DNA from: an uncultured Thiotrichaceae bacterium
Lineage (GTDB): Bacteria; Pseudomonadota; Gammaproteobacteria; Thiotrichales; Thiotrichaceae
Assembly: GCA_937931765.1 (NCBI GenBank)
Contig: CALHAO010000263.1
Span: forward strand, 1-7,101
DNA length: 7,101 nucleotides
Direction: 5' to 3'
The notes under the pieces were generated by a model. It was not told where the DNA came from, did not search any database, and saw only the letters and a program-made list of their open reading frames with translations. Within the stretch, counting starts at the first letter, position 1, and each line of letters begins with the position of its first letter. The position numbers were made by a program, and so were the translations under genes. Of this stretch, positions 1 through 6,033 are shown one piece after another.

Positions 1-1344
1 TTCTTTGAACTCCTATTCAATCTGTTTGCCCTGAGTATTGCGTTTTTCATCTTCTGGTCGCAACAGCCTGTATTCGCCATTTATTTCCTGTTGTGGGCTA
101 TCGTTTTTATTGTTTTCAGTAGCACGTACTCGATCTGGAAATTAAAGTTTGACGAGCGTTTGGCAGAGTGGGATTCAAAGCTGGGCGGGGCTTATTCCGA
201 TGCCATTTCCAATATCTTTGTAGTGAAGAGTTTTGCGCTGGAGAATCAGGAGCAACACAACTTAGGTGAAATTGCGGATGAAACCTACCGTAGACGGCGT
301 ACTGCCTGGATTCTGATGTTTATCGCCTTTGCGGTGCAGGGGCTGCTGACATCGGCGATTGAGTTATTGCTGGTTTACCTGATGATTCAGAAATGGAAAC
401 AAGGTAATTTCGAGATTGGGGAGTTTGTCTTGTTCCAATCCATCTTATTACTGCTGATCCGTAGTTTGTGGAATTTTGGTCAAAACTTTAAAAACCTGTT
501 TACGGCGTTGGCGGATGCCAGAGAGATGGCTGATGTTTTCCGCCGGACTGAGCTGGAAGAAGATAGTCCGGCGGCGCGACCACATACTATTACTGCGGGG
601 GCGGTTCACTTTAATCAGCTGTATTTCGATTATGGTAAAACCGACAAGCCGGAGCGAGCCTTGTTCGATGATTTCAACCTGGACATTAAAGCAGGCGAAA
701 AGATTGCATTGGTTGGTGCTTCAGGTTCTGGTAAAACCTCACTAACTAAACTGCTGTTCCGCTTTGTAGAGCCGCAAAAGGGCAATATCAGCATTGATGG
801 TGTGAATCTACAAGGCTTTACTTTGCGCTCTCTGCGTGAGCAGTTGACCTTAATCCCACAGCAACCTGAGTTATTCCATCGCAGTATCCGCGACAATATT
901 ACATTGGGGCAGGACATCAGTGATGACTTACTCAGAGAGACGGCCAGCAAAGCACGAGCGTTAGATTTTATCGAAAGTATGCCGCAGCAATTTGATACGC
1001 TGGTGGGTGAGCGTGGGGTGAAGTTGTCCGGCGGTGAGAAACAGCGGGTGGCGATTGCACGTGCTTTTCTCGATAATGCCCCCATTATTGTGCTGGATGA
1101 AGCCACCAGTGCGCTGGATTCTATTACCGAACAGGAAATTCAGGTGGCTATCTTCGACCTGATAGCAGATAAAACGGCTATTGTGATTGCGCATCGTTTG
1201 GCAACTATCCTGCGTATGGATCGTATTATTGTGCTGGATCAAGGCAGAATTATTGAGCAGGGTACGCACGCCGAATTATTAGAACAGCAAGGGCGTTACC
1301 ATGAAATGTGGCAACATCAAAGCGGCAACTTTTTAGGAGAATAA
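1..1344 (+). CDS. ABC transporter, fused permease/ATP-binding half-transporter (MsbA-like), 5' end missing
   Basis: The frame is open from base 1, so the gene begins upstream of the window; 447 residues are visible. Residues 1-40 and about 100-155 are hydrophobic and look like the later transmembrane helices of an exporter-type ABC membrane domain. The nucleotide-binding domain follows from about residue 200. It has Walker A GASGSGKT (239-246), a Q-loop in PQQPELF (around 287), signature LSGGE (342-346), Walker B IIVLDEA (362-368), a D-loop SALD and H-loop histidine 398. All catalytic motifs are intact, so the ATPase should be active. Membrane domain followed by NBD in one chain is typical of inner-membrane exporters that dimerise, such as lipid or multidrug exporters. 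The substrate cannot be read from this sequence. The last codons contain the ribosome binding site of the following cysZ-like gene, which starts 2 nt after this stop, so the two are probably co-transcribed and translationally coupled. Confidence 0.93.
   Translation, partial: FFELLFNLFALSIAFFIFWSQQPVFAIYFLLWAIVFIVFSSTYSIWKLKFDERLAEWDSKLGGAYSDAISNIFVVKSFALENQEQHNLGEIADETYRRRRTAWILMFIAFAVQGLLTSAIELLLVYLMIQKWKQGNFEIGEFVLFQSILLLLIRSLWNFGQNFKNLFTALADAREMADVFRRTELEEDSPAARPHTITAGAVHFNQLYFDYGKTDKPERALFDDFNLDIKAGEKIALVGASGSGKTSLTKLLFRFVEPQKGNISIDGVNLQGFTLRSLREQLTLIPQQPELFHRSIRDNITLGQDISDDLLRETASKARALDFIESMPQQFDTLVGERGVKLSGGEKQRVAIARAFLDNAPIIVLDEATSALDSITEQEIQVAIFDLIADKTAIVIAHRLATILRMDRIIVLDQGRIIEQGTHAELLEQQGRYHEMWQHQSGNFLGE
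1335..1340 (+). promoter_or_regulatory. Ribosome binding site AGGAGA setting the cysZ-like start
   Basis: AGGAGA lies inside the last codons of the ABC gene, 6 nt before GTG at 1347. It favours that GTG over the in-frame ATG at 1308, which would overlap the ABC gene by 37 nt. The homology to E. coli CysZ also begins at about this point. Confidence 0.75.
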
Positions 1345-1346
1345 GT

Positions 1347-2069
1347 GTGGTAGGTGGTTTTTTCAAAGGTATCAGTTACGTCCTTACAGGTTTTTCATTG
1401 ATTACCCAAAAAGGTATCCGGCCATTTGTGCTGGTGCCGTTGTTGATTAATATTGTCGTGTTTTCTGCGGGTATCTGGTTCGCCAGTGCTCAGGTGGATG
1501 GCCTGATGGTACGGTTATTACCCAGCTGGTTGTCATGGCTGGAATGGTTGTTGTGGCCGTTATTTTTTATACTGATTTTCTTTGCGGTCTTTTATACCTT
1601 TTCGATTATTGCCAATCTGATCGCCGCACCGTTTAACTCGATTTTGGCTGAGCGGGTAGAAGCTCGTTTGAATGGTTTACCGGTTCCGGAATTTCAGGGT
1701 TATAGAACCTTGCCCGCAATCATAGGCCGGACATTTCGTAGTGAAATCAGCAAATTGATATACATGCTGAAATGGCTGGTCGTATTGTTAATCATTACGG
1801 TTATTCCGGTGGTGAACCTTATCGCGCCGTTCGCCTGGGCTTTTTATGGTGCCTGGATGCTGGCGATTACCTACGCTGATTATCCGATGGGTAATCATGA
1901 GTTATATTTTAAAGAGGAATTGCCTGCACTGAAAAAATACCGTAGCCATGCATTGGGGTTTGGTGGTGCATTGTCGGTGTTGACATTGATTCCTGTGCTG
2001 AACTTTTTGGCTATGCCGGTCGGTGTTGCGGGCGGTACAGCTTTCTGGGTGGATCGCCTGAGTAAGTGA
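1347..2069 (+). CDS. cysZ: CysZ-like / EI24-domain inner-membrane protein (sulfate uptake family)
   Basis: The product is 240 residues from a GTG start, close to the 253 of E. coli CysZ. Recognisable family segments are the N-terminal GIRPFVLVPLLIN, IAAPFN (92-97) followed by LAERVEARLNG, AWMLAITYADYP (169-180) with NH just after it, and a C-terminal MPVGVAGGTAFWVD (223-236). Hydrophobic stretches at about 26-47, 63-95, 142-178 and 203-230 indicate an integral inner-membrane protein. In enterobacteria CysZ mediates high-affinity sulfate entry for cysteine synthesis. That assignment is a family inference here: no cys genes or CysB-type sites are visible, and many EI24-domain proteins outside enterobacteria have no tested function. 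It sits 2 nt downstream of an ABC exporter gene, which is not the classical cysZ-cysK neighbourhood. The family call is strong; the sulfate-transport role is moderate. Confidence 0.85.
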   Translation: MVGGFFKGISYVLTGFSLITQKGIRPFVLVPLLINIVVFSAGIWFASAQVDGLMVRLLPSWLSWLEWLLWPLFFILIFFAVFYTFSIIANLIAAPFNSILAERVEARLNGLPVPEFQGYRTLPAIIGRTFRSEISKLIYMLKWLVVLLIITVIPVVNLIAPFAWAFYGAWMLAITYADYPMGNHELYFKEELPALKKYRSHALGFGGALSVLTLIPVLNFLAMPVGVAGGTAFWVDRLSK

Positions 2070-2133
2070 GTTAAAGTTATCCATTCAGGAATTAATACAC
2101 CGGTTAGCTGTCTGAACGTTGACTAAACAGACC

Positions 2134-2138
2134 GGAGA
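2134..2138 (+). promoter_or_regulatory. Ribosome binding site GGAGA of the His-rich lipoprotein gene
   Basis: GGAGA lies 5 nt upstream of ATG 2144. It supports translation of this short, low-complexity reading frame and decides its start. Confidence 0.6.
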
Positions 2139-2143
2139 TTTCC

Positions 2144-2470
2144 ATGAACAAAACGATAAAAAGTACATTTATTATTCTGCTGTGTGCTGTCGGGTTGACA
2201 GCTTGTAATGCTGCCAACTCACGTCATCATAATAATACAGCGGCGGCGCTGGTGGTGGGCATTGGGGTGGGTACTTTATTACATGGGCATGGTCGTTACA
2301 AACACTCGCATCGGAATGCCCGGGGTCATAGCCATAGTCGGCCACAGAGAGTGCATCGGCCAAATCGCGGCTATAACAACCGACCTCATCGTGGTAACAA
2401 TAAACGTCCGATTAAACGCCCAATCCGTGGTCATAATACGAACTACCGTCCGCACAGAAACGGCCACTAA
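2144..2470 (+). CDS. Small His/Arg-rich putative lipoprotein, function unknown
   Basis: The 108-residue product has a lipoprotein signal peptide: basic MNKTIK, a hydrophobic core to residue 17, and lipobox LTAC with the acylated cysteine at 21. The mature part begins with a short Gly-containing hydrophobic stretch (33-46, GIGVG core) that resembles a glycine-zipper segment. From residue 47 the tail is extremely basic. I count 13 His, 15 Arg and 3 Lys after Cys21, with no Asp or Glu, and the dipeptide RP occurs six times. Pairs such as HGH, HSH and HSH suggest metal binding. The high positive charge would also suit binding to LPS, peptidoglycan or another polyanion. Both ideas are inference; I recognise no named family. 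Residue 22 is Asn rather than Asp, which in enterobacteria would favour sorting to the outer membrane. The gene follows the cysZ-like gene by 74 nt and has its own GGAGA ribosome binding site. Confidence 0.8.
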   Translation: MNKTIKSTFIILLCAVGLTACNAANSRHHNNTAAALVVGIGVGTLLHGHGRYKHSHRNARGHSHSRPQRVHRPNRGYNNRPHRGNNKRPIKRPIRGHNTNYRPHRNGH

Positions 2471-2487
2471 CAGGCCTGGTGGTTTAG

Positions 2488-2530
2488 CAGGGTAAGCAGC
2501 CCAATCAAAACAGGCTGGGCTGCTGTCCTG
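2488..2530. terminator. Hairpin between convergent genes, probable shared terminator
   Basis: Perfect 9-bp arms AGCAGCCCA (2495-2503) and TGGGCTGCT (2516-2524) enclose a 12-nt loop. A further CAGG/CCTG pair (2488-2491 with 2527-2530) extends the stem across a small internal loop. It starts 17 nt after the lipoprotein stop and 8 nt beyond the convergent ankyrin gene stop, where a bidirectional terminator is expected. No clear T-run follows on either strand, so efficiency is uncertain. Confidence 0.5.
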
Positions 2531-2538
2531 CCTATGAG

Positions 2539-3246
2539 TCAGACACCGCCCTGACTTTTCAGGTATTGCTGTACACTGGGATAATTACCAGCGGCAGCCT
2601 GTGCCATCGGTGTCCGGCCATTGACGTCCTTGGCATTGACTTTTGCTCCCCGCTTTAGCAGTACTTTAACCATTGCTAACCGGCCATTGCGAGCGGCAGA
2701 GTGCAGTGGTGTCCACTGATTGCCTTCCCGCACATTAGGACTCACACCCGCATTCAGGCAGGATTTTACGTAAGTAAGATTGCCGCGTGCGGCTTGTTTA
2801 TGAATCTTGTCACCGGTAACACAATCCTTACGAATTTTTGCATTATTATTAACCGGTGGGTGGTAGCTCAAACAACTTTTCAGGCCATTCTCGCGATTAT
2901 TTAACTCCTGCCTTGATGCCTGTGATGGCACACTCAGACACCAGCCTTTATGTCCCCATTTATTCTCACTCCAGCGCTTTTCGATGGAGTCACTGGTTAA
3001 TGGAATAGCGTTGGTACATTTTTGTTGGATACGCAGCTGTGCTTGTTTAACAGAAACGGCAGTGTACTCGTCACAGTAGGGTTGAAAGGACTGGTCTGTT
3101 TTGACGTCGAGTCCGTCCAGCGTGTATGACCACTGAACTAGGCTGTGGTAACCGGTGGTTTGTTTGTAGTGATGGGCTATACCAATAGATGGAATTGAAA
3201 TTCCGATGACTACCAGATATTTAATCAGGTGTTTTTGCTTTTTCAT
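2539..3246 (-). CDS. Secreted ankyrin-repeat protein with Cys-containing N-terminal region
   Basis: The 235-residue product starts with a Sec signal peptide (MKKQKHLIKY, then a hydrophobic core), with likely cleavage after IGIA at residue 24. Residues 25-140 match no family I recognise. They contain Cys58, Cys77, Cys103 and Cys125, which in the periplasm could form disulfides. The C-terminal part holds about three ankyrin repeats. The first is degenerate (about 142-176), the second is canonical (177-209, with TPLHSAARNG, VKVLLKRGAKVNAKD) and the third is truncated (210-235, TPMAQAAAGN). Cys142 and Cys163 bring the total outside the signal peptide to six. Ankyrin repeats are protein-binding scaffolds, so a role in binding a periplasmic or surface partner is likely, but the partner is unknown. 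The ATG is supported by GAGGG (complement of 3254-3258) 7 nt upstream. The gene converges with the lipoprotein gene and is divergent from the Sel1-repeat gene. Confidence 0.85.
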   Translation of the reverse strand: MKKQKHLIKYLVVIGISIPSIGIAHHYKQTTGYHSLVQWSYTLDGLDVKTDQSFQPYCDEYTAVSVKQAQLRIQQKCTNAIPLTSDSIEKRWSENKWGHKGWCLSVPSQASRQELNNRENGLKSCLSYHPPVNNNAKIRKDCVTGDKIHKQAARGNLTYVKSCLNAGVSPNVREGNQWTPLHSAARNGRLAMVKVLLKRGAKVNAKDVNGRTPMAQAAAGNYPSVQQYLKSQGGV

Positions 3247-3265
3247 GAACTATCCCTCGCGTTTT

Positions 3266-3281
3266 GATAGTGGTGACTATC
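3266..3281. promoter_or_regulatory. Inverted repeat in the leader of the ankyrin gene
   Basis: GATAGT and ACTATC form perfect 6-bp arms around a 4-nt spacer, 20 nt upstream of the ankyrin gene ATG. On the minus strand it lies just downstream of a possible -10 element TATAGT (complement of 3285-3290). It would therefore cover the transcription start or form a hairpin at the very 5' end of the mRNA. I found no convincing -35 element, so this is a candidate operator or RNA hairpin only. Confidence 0.35.
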
Positions 3282-3397
3282 AGAACTATAGACCATCGAG
3301 GTGTAAATCGGTGAAGCGTATGCGTTGACGGTCATCATACTTCGCGATTTCCGCAGTTCTGCTTATATTGCTCTACTGATTGAGAAACTGATATTCA

Positions 3398-3426
3398 GTG
3401 AGAGTTTGGTTGATTTTATATATAAA
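3398..3426 (+). promoter_or_regulatory. Candidate sigma-70-type promoter of the Sel1-repeat gene
   Basis: GTGAGA (3398-3403) and TATAAA (3421-3426) are separated by 17 nt. The -10 box matches consensus at five of six positions and the -35 at four of six. The -10 lies inside a perfect 16-bp AT palindrome, ATTTTATATATAAAAT (3413-3428). Transcription would start near 3433, upstream of both possible start codons of the gene. Chance matches are common in such AT-rich DNA. Confidence 0.35.
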
Positions 3427-3505
3427 ATACAGCTAGCTAATAAAGGATCGTGCGTTGTTCAAAAGGCGCTCTTTTCCTGATAATAAATGTCTTTCCGGGG
3501 CTGAC

Positions 3506-4912
3506 ATGACAATAATAAAAAATCGTCGCTTCCTTAGCGCCATATCGCTTGCGGTGTGCTGTACAGGTACCGCGTATTCTTCTGCATTACATGCCAATAC
3601 ACCGGTAGTAACGACCGTACTGGATGAAGCGCCGCCTCCGTGGGATGGTCAGATTCGCCCATCTTCTGCCACTGTTAATAGTGGGGCAGGTAGAACAGCC
3701 AGTGGCACTGGTGTAGCAGAGTGGTATCAGCAGCGCATGAGTGGCAGAAGTACGCCGGGAGCTGATGTACCGTCATTACAAGCTGCTGCGAACGCTGGTG
3801 ATGTGGAAGCTTTATACCGGCTGGGATTGCTGTATCAAAGTGGACAGGGTGTGTCTGCTGATTATGGTAAAGCGCAACAATTTCTCGAACGCGCAGCCAA
3901 GTCTGGTCATGCCTATGCTCAGTATGCTTTAGCTTTACTCTATCGGCAGTCCGGTTCTGCCCCGCAAATCCAGCAATCTATTCAATGGCAGCAGAAGGCC
4001 GCGCAACAAGGTCATGTTGAAGCGCAATATGGTTTAGGTATGTTGTATGCCAATGGCCAGCATGTGGCTAAAGATTTACACGTGGCGCGTCATTGGTTGC
4101 AACAGGCTTCTCAACGTAATCACACTATGGCTGGCTTGGCATTGCAGGATCTGGCAGTTGCGCCCCGGCCAGTCGCCAGACCGGCTCAGCAAGTGAAGCG
4201 TGCACCACCATTACCTGTGCAGCAGGTGCAGCGCCCAGCAGTAAGACCGGCACAACCGATGCAGCAGGCGCAACGTCCTGCTCTACAAGTCCGGCCACCT
4301 CAACCGGCCCAAGATTCATCAGCCTATGCACAATATGCAGAAGCGCCTAAGGCTACGCCTCAGCCAGTTTCAGCGCTGACTCCGGCTCCGGTAGTGGCTC
4401 AGCAACCGATTAAGCGTCCGCCTCCGCGCCCTGCAAAACCGATGCAGCAGGTGAGTACGGTTGAAATGCAGCAATCGCAGGTGAGACTTGAAGGCAAAAG
4501 TTCTGATGAAATTCGTCGTGCTGCGGAGTCGGGTGATGCGGCTGCTCAGATGATGTATGGCGCTATGTTTGAAGATGGTGCTGCGGGTGTGAAACGGAAC
4601 TTAGCCCAGGCCTTAAGTTGGTATCTTAAAGCGGCGCGTCAGGGATATCCGAAAGCTCAGCATAACCTGGCTTTGTTATACGAAGATGGCAAAGGTGTAA
4701 AACAGGATTACCGACAGGCGGCCAGCTGGTATGAAAAAGCCGCTGCAGCAGGATTTTCTGAGGCACAGAATAACCTGGCCGTTTTGTATATTCTGGGTAA
4801 TGGTGTTGATGCGGATAGGAGTCGCGCTGAACGATTACTTCGTCAGTCTGTTGCGCAGGGCAATGTTAATGCCAAGCGCAATCTGGATATGCTGGTGAAC
4901 GGGGAAGGTTAA
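3506..4912 (+). CDS. Exported Sel1-repeat (SEL1/TPR-like) protein with Pro/Gln-rich central linker
   Basis: From ATG 3506 the product has 468 residues. It has a Sec signal peptide: MTIIKNRR, a hydrophobic core, and likely cleavage after SALHA at residue 30. Residues 31-95 form a Pro/Ser/Gly-containing stretch. Three Sel1 repeats follow at about 99-134, 135-170 and 171-206, with the pattern AxYxLGxLYxxGxGVxxDxxxAxxWxxxAAxxGH. A low-complexity linker of Pro, Gln, Ala, Arg and Val spans about 218-325, and three more repeats lie at about 344-381, 382-417 and 418-453. Sel1 repeats are alpha-helical protein-protein interaction scaffolds; in exported bacterial proteins they often serve envelope signalling or assembly. 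No enzymatic domain is seen. An in-frame TTG at 3455 with a good AAGGA ribosome binding site (3443-3447, 7 nt away) would add 17 residues before the signal peptide. I prefer the ATG because it gives a normal signal peptide, although only GGGG (3497-3500) precedes it. Family call sure, start less so, function unknown. Confidence 0.88.
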   Translation: MTIIKNRRFLSAISLAVCCTGTAYSSALHANTPVVTTVLDEAPPPWDGQIRPSSATVNSGAGRTASGTGVAEWYQQRMSGRSTPGADVPSLQAAANAGDVEALYRLGLLYQSGQGVSADYGKAQQFLERAAKSGHAYAQYALALLYRQSGSAPQIQQSIQWQQKAAQQGHVEAQYGLGMLYANGQHVAKDLHVARHWLQQASQRNHTMAGLALQDLAVAPRPVARPAQQVKRAPPLPVQQVQRPAVRPAQPMQQAQRPALQVRPPQPAQDSSAYAQYAEAPKATPQPVSALTPAPVVAQQPIKRPPPRPAKPMQQVSTVEMQQSQVRLEGKSSDEIRRAAESGDAAAQMMYGAMFEDGAAGVKRNLAQALSWYLKAARQGYPKAQHNLALLYEDGKGVKQDYRQAASWYEKAAAAGFSEAQNNLAVLYILGNGVDADRSRAERLLRQSVAQGNVNAKRNLDMLVNGEG

Positions 4913-4929
4913 ACAACCTCTCCCGTTTT
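4898..4929 (+). terminator. Intrinsic terminator overlapping the stop codon of the Sel1-repeat gene
   Basis: The arms AACGGGGAAGGTT (4898-4910) and AACCTCTCCCGTT (4915-4927) pair at 12 of 13 positions, counting one G-T wobble and one A-C mismatch. The loop is AAAC, and TTTT (4926-4929) closes the structure. The stop codon TAA (4910-4912) begins at the last base of the left arm and ends in the loop, so the left arm is coding sequence. It also lies just beyond the end of the convergent curA gene, but the minus strand lacks a T-run after the stem. Confidence 0.7.
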
Positions 4930-4952
4930 GCACAGGTGGGTGGGGTATTGCG

Positions 4953-5987
4953 TTATTCCTCGCCGACCTTAACCACTAACTTACCAAAGTTCTTGCCATC
5001 CAGCAGGCCAATAAATGCATCAACTGCATTGTCTAAGCCATCCACAAGGTCTTCGGTGTACTGAACTTTACCGTCCTGTAACCAGCCACTCATGTCTTTG
5101 AAAAATTCAGGATAACGGTGTGCGAAGTCATCAAATACAATGAAACCTTGCATATGAATACGCTTAGTGAGCATCACGCGCATCAATAAACCAGTTTGAT
5201 CCGGCCCTTCCGGCAAACTGGTCGCATTGTAAGCCGCAATCAAACCACACACCGGAATCCGTGCTTTAGCATTTAATAGCGGCAACACTGCCTGAAAAAT
5301 AGCACCACCGACGTTTTCAAAATACACATCAATACCCGCCGAGCAGGCCGCCGCTAATTGTTCTGGCATAATATCGGAGTGATGATCAATGCAGGCATCA
5401 AAGCCCAGATGCTCAATGGCATGTTGGCATTTTTTCGCACCACCCGCGATACCTACTACCCGACAACCTTTGAGTTTGGCAATTTGTCCGACCAGTGAAC
5501 CCACCGCACCTGTGGCCGCCGCCACGACTACTGTTTCACCGGCCTGTGGCTGACCAATATCCAGTAGCCCGCCATAAGCGGTCAGGCCCGGCATGCCTAA
5601 TACACCCAGCGCGTAAGACGGGTGGGGTGGATTTGCGCCCAGTTTTGTCAGACCCGTGCCATCGGATACGGCGTAATCCTGCCAGCCGTGATAGCTAACC
5701 ACCCATTCGCCGACCGCGTAATCATCATGTTTTGACTCCATCACCTGAGAGACGGTGCCCGCTGTCATCACTTCACCCAAGCCTACCGGCTCAGCATAAG
5801 AAGCGGCATCACTCATGCGTCCGCGCATATAAGGATCAAGTGACAGGTAGATGGTGCGTAATAAGACTTCGCCACTATCGGGGGAAGGCAGCGTGGCCCT
5901 CTCCATGTGAAAATTATCCGGGGTCGGTTTACCGATCGGACGAGAGTTAAGCAGGACGCGACGATTAATTGATGGGCTTTGTGACAT
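4953..5987 (-). CDS. curA: NADPH-dependent curcumin/enone reductase, MDR superfamily (CurA/YncB-like)
   Basis: The product is 344 residues, nearly the same as E. coli CurA (345), and the resemblance runs end to end. Shared blocks include LSLDPYMRGRMSD (48-60), LGVLGMPGLTAYGGLLDIGQP (127-147), the dinucleotide-binding AAATGAVGS (156-164), KLKGCRVVGIAGGAKKC (171-187), DVYFENVGG (220-228), ARIPVCGLI (242-250) and the C-terminal FIGLLDGKNFGKLVV. Family members are soluble cytosolic enzymes of the zinc-independent leukotriene B4 dehydrogenase-like MDR group. They reduce C=C bonds of alpha,beta-unsaturated ketones and aldehydes with NADPH; curcumin is the E. coli test substrate and the physiological one is uncertain. 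The start has GGAGAG (complement of 5993-5998) 5 nt upstream. It lies 42 nt downstream of, and on the same strand as, a tetR-type gene, so it is probably co-transcribed with and controlled by that regulator. Confidence 0.92.
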   Translation of the reverse strand: MSQSPSINRRVLLNSRPIGKPTPDNFHMERATLPSPDSGEVLLRTIYLSLDPYMRGRMSDAASYAEPVGLGEVMTAGTVSQVMESKHDDYAVGEWVVSYHGWQDYAVSDGTGLTKLGANPPHPSYALGVLGMPGLTAYGGLLDIGQPQAGETVVVAAATGAVGSLVGQIAKLKGCRVVGIAGGAKKCQHAIEHLGFDACIDHHSDIMPEQLAAACSAGIDVYFENVGGAIFQAVLPLLNAKARIPVCGLIAAYNATSLPEGPDQTGLLMRVMLTKRIHMQGFIVFDDFAHRYPEFFKDMSGWLQDGKVQYTEDLVDGLDNAVDAFIGLLDGKNFGKLVVKVGEE

Positions 5988-6018
5988 TAAGGCTCTCCGT
6001 GTGGTGGGGGATTTTTAA

Positions 6019-6033
6019 GTAGTATGATACTAC
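6019..6033. promoter_or_regulatory. Perfect 15-bp palindrome between tetR and curA
   Basis: GTAGTATGATACTAC has perfect 7-bp arms around a central base. It overlaps the tetR stop codon (6030-6032) and lies 32 nt before the curA ATG. On the minus strand it contains TATCAT (complement of 6024-6029), a possible -10 box, with a weak TTTATC 16 nt upstream. It could be an operator on an internal curA promoter, or an mRNA hairpin. Its size and GT...AC ends resemble the two dyads upstream of tetR, but the inner bases differ. Confidence 0.4.

Noticed and set aside
630..1269. Long antisense open frames opposite the ABC ATP-binding domain.
   Set aside because: They lie opposite conserved Walker and signature motifs, have no family resemblance, and are explained by codon bias of the real gene.
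91..1344. TTG at 91 as the start of the ABC gene.
   Set aside because: The same frame is open from base 1 and encodes hydrophobic membrane-domain sequence upstream of 91, so the gene continues beyond the window edge.
1308..2069. ATG 1308 as the start of the CysZ-like gene.
   Set aside because: It would overlap the ABC gene by 37 nt and add 13 residues not matching the family, while GTG 1347 has AGGAGA at ideal spacing.
2071..2098. Possible promoter (TTAAAG and TAATAC) before the lipoprotein gene.
   Set aside because: Both boxes match consensus poorly, so I could not support it over read-through from the cysZ-like gene.
2172..2495. Other open frames overlapping the His-rich lipoprotein gene, including a His-free plus-strand frame.
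   Set aside because: Only the 2144 frame has both a ribosome binding site and a complete lipoprotein signal; the others are shadows of its repetitive codons.
4157..4480. Repetitive DNA in the Sel1 gene as a CRISPR-like or tandem repeat array.
   Set aside because: The repeats are short, irregular and in frame, encoding a Pro/Gln linker; there is no regular repeat-spacer unit.
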